Of a stretch of 64,000 nucleotides of DNA, positions 62,101 through 64,000 are shown in pieces (position 1 is the first letter of the stretch; the number at the start of each line of letters is the position of its first letter). The translations under genes and the position numbers were made by a program. Source of the stretch: Neelides folsomi (Eukaryota > Arthropoda > Collembola > Neelipleona > Neelidae); the NCBI GenBank assembly GCA_034687125.1, contig JAQGBZ010000013.1:124001-188000 (forward strand), given 5' to 3'. The notes beneath the pieces are model-generated. The model ran no database searches. It was not told the DNA's origin and saw only the letters and a program-made list of their open reading frames with translations.

Positions 62101-64000
62101 AGTCTTGATCTGTAAGTTAATTATCTTCATAGAAATATTTTTAATTAAACCAAAATGAAGTATTTTTCTATTATTTACATAGCTTAAATAGCTCTTATCA
62201 TATTTTCTAAAATGAAATTGAATCTCGTTCCCTTTGAAATTTCTGGACTCTGCGTAAAGTAAATAGACTCGCTCAAATATAATAAAAGTGTAAATCCGAG
62301 TTTCAGGAATTTGAGATTCCATTACTCTCAGAGTTAAACGCGCGAATGTAACTCCATGTATCTATTCATGAGTGAAGAGGTTTATAGGAAGAAGCACCTT
62401 ACCAATTTCCAAGATAAAGCCCCAAATCTCCGAAGAGAACTTGAAAGGAAAGCTCCAAAATTTAGTTAAACTTCTTCACCGGAGAAAGGGGGCTGGGAAT
62501 AGGAGATGATTAGGGAACCGTACGCCGTTCATAGAGATTTCGAGTCCGATGGAGATGAAATGGAAATGGGGGAAGTTGGATGAAAAATCGTAATAGGGAA
62601 GATCTACGTGAAAATTCATTGGAAATGGATGGGCATTGAAATTGAAAGCCTCAACTGTCCGTCCATTTCATTTCTCCTCCTCTTCTCTTCCCTAGACTAA
62701 TATATACGTACCCAAATCGAATTTGAAATTACTTTTAATTCTCAAGAGACCTTCACAATTCCACTTTCTTGCCTTTAAATTTGAAGAATTTTCCCACGCT
62801 ACCTCCGCCCAACTTGCTAATTTCGCATATGGTCTTGCTAGACTCCCAGTCACTTCAAACACCAAACACGACCCAAAATTCCAATTGCATTCATTACAAA
62901 TTAGTCCTCGCCGGAGTAATGTAGGAGAAAGAGACTGATGAGAGGAGGAAAGTAATGAGAAGAGGAAAGACAAAGGCCAGTGGCAACTGGTAGGAATTTA
63001 CGATTCAAATTAAATGGTAGGTGGAATTGAATAGTTGGCGGAGGGTGATTAGCCAAGCTCGATTATCCTCTTTGAGAGCTAATCATCTATTAGAGGGGAA
63101 TCCTTTCGGGGAAGAGAATGCGAACGGAGCGGGAGAACTTCCGCTTAATGTCTCGTTCATTAACCACACTCCGCTCCGGTTCCCTCGATCATCCATTCAA
63201 ATTAAAAAGAGAGGATTTGCCCCGCTCTTCATTTCCTATCCCGAATCTGCATAAAGCATTGAACCGAAAAGTACAATGAGACTCCACGTTTCTTTCATCT
63301 CCTTATCACTCGGTCGGCATTCAGAGATTTGTTTTCAAATTCAATCTCCCTTCAATGGGAGTTCTAATGGGAGAACTTGGGGTACTTTACCAATTCATTC
63401 ATGAATTTTGATACTTTTAATGATTTGGAAGGGGAGTGAACCCCAAAACCCACAGGGCGACTCTGTGCGTAGGTAGGAAAAACATACCTTTGGTTCCTGC
63501 CACTCAAGAAATGGATTGAATAATAAAGAAGACGTAATTGAATTAAATTACAGAGTTCAAAGATCAATTGTTAGGTGAAATTATTCTTGGAGTCAGTATG
63601 GATGAGCTCTATTCTTTATTTAGGGTTGGAAATGAAATGAGAAATTATTCATAAGAGATTCCCATCTCTGCCTTTGTGTATAAAAAAACAGAGAGTTTCT
63701 CATCGTTGATGGCTGATAGCTGATAGGCCTATTGACTGACTAAGAGGATTAATTTGAGCTCTGGTGCTGAGGAGACGCCTTAAAAGGTTCCTGGGAACCG
63801 CAGGGGCCTAATGAGAAAGAAGAGGCTATTCGAAGGAGGCCAATGACTAGAACCAAGTCGAGTCGCTGTATGATGAATATTTGTATAACCATGTAGCTAT
63901 TAACAAGTCTCAAGATCCGAGACTGATCCGTGGGGACGAAGGTGAAGTTTCTTTCATGAGGAAAAAATGAAGCGATGAATTCGAGGACCAACAGACCTCT
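50161..64000. other. Gene desert, second part
   Basis: About 14 kb without a recognisable exon. Purine/pyrimidine-rich tracts alternate with AT-rich islands (51.1-51.4, 57.3-59.6 kb). The densest GC patch, 56.10-56.40 kb, is open on both strands (67, 80 and 94 codons) but shows no known motif. I saw no transposon ends, tRNA or other RNA gene. Confidence 0.55.
56100..56400. other. GC-rich patch open on both strands
   Basis: A 300-bp patch with several CpGs inside the desert. Plus strand: ATG at 56187 to a stop just after 56387, 67 codons. Minus strand: overlapping frames of 80 and 94 codons. Neither strand shows a family motif. A donor-like GCG|GTACTA exists on the minus strand near 56221. 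It may be a single exon of an unknown gene or a regulatory element. Confidence 0.2.

Noticed and set aside
1-64000. CRISPR arrays, rRNA or tRNA genes, LTR or retroviral elements, Polintons
   Set aside because: No spaced identical repeats, no conserved RNA gene sequence recognised by eye, and no reverse transcriptase, integrase, capsid or long terminal repeat signal seen. A tRNA scan by program could still find a missed tRNA.

Overview
The window looks like nuclear DNA of an arthropod, most likely a copepod such as a sea louse (Lepeophtheirus/Caligus type). This is an inference from three things: the AT-rich composition, the protein families and their arthropod-like sequence, and the density of small DNA-transposon relics. 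No species marker is present. Genes are spliced with short GT-AG introns. I rebuilt three genes by hand from splice sites and unbroken reading phase.

Layout. (1) 1-14.4 kb, minus strand: an adenylate cyclase of the Ac76E / ADCY2-4-7 type. It has 21 coding exons and 1,019 codons from the preferred ATG. The last roughly 60 residues lie beyond the left edge. One intron carries a TA-flanked MITE. (2) 14.4-32.1 kb: no convincing coding exon. It holds a 21-bp minisatellite with a hairpin, an 86-bp palindromic mini-element, a clean hAT-type MITE with 8-bp target-site duplications, a 52-bp tandem repeat of palindromes, and a short CpG-bearing block at 28.8-29.2 kb that may be a promoter or first exon. 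(3) 32.3-39.0 kb: a tight divergent pair. ANKZF1/Vms1 (minus, 9 exons, 616 aa, tRNA release at stalled ribosomes) and a flavin-containing monooxygenase (plus, 7 exons, 474 aa) are only 137 bp apart from start codon to start codon. (4) 39-64 kb: about 25 kb with no recognisable gene, a patchwork of AT-rich and purine/pyrimidine-rich stretches. It contains one 948-bp TA-flanked IS630-Tc1-mariner element with a residual transposase.

The three genes share no pathway: cAMP signalling at the plasma membrane, ribosome quality control, and NADPH-dependent oxidation. ANKZF1 and the monooxygenase probably share a bidirectional promoter. The main new material is the set of precisely bounded small transposons and palindromic repeats, plus a 27-nt micro-exon inside the cyclase catalytic core. 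I saw no CRISPR array, rRNA, tRNA, retroviral or LTR element.
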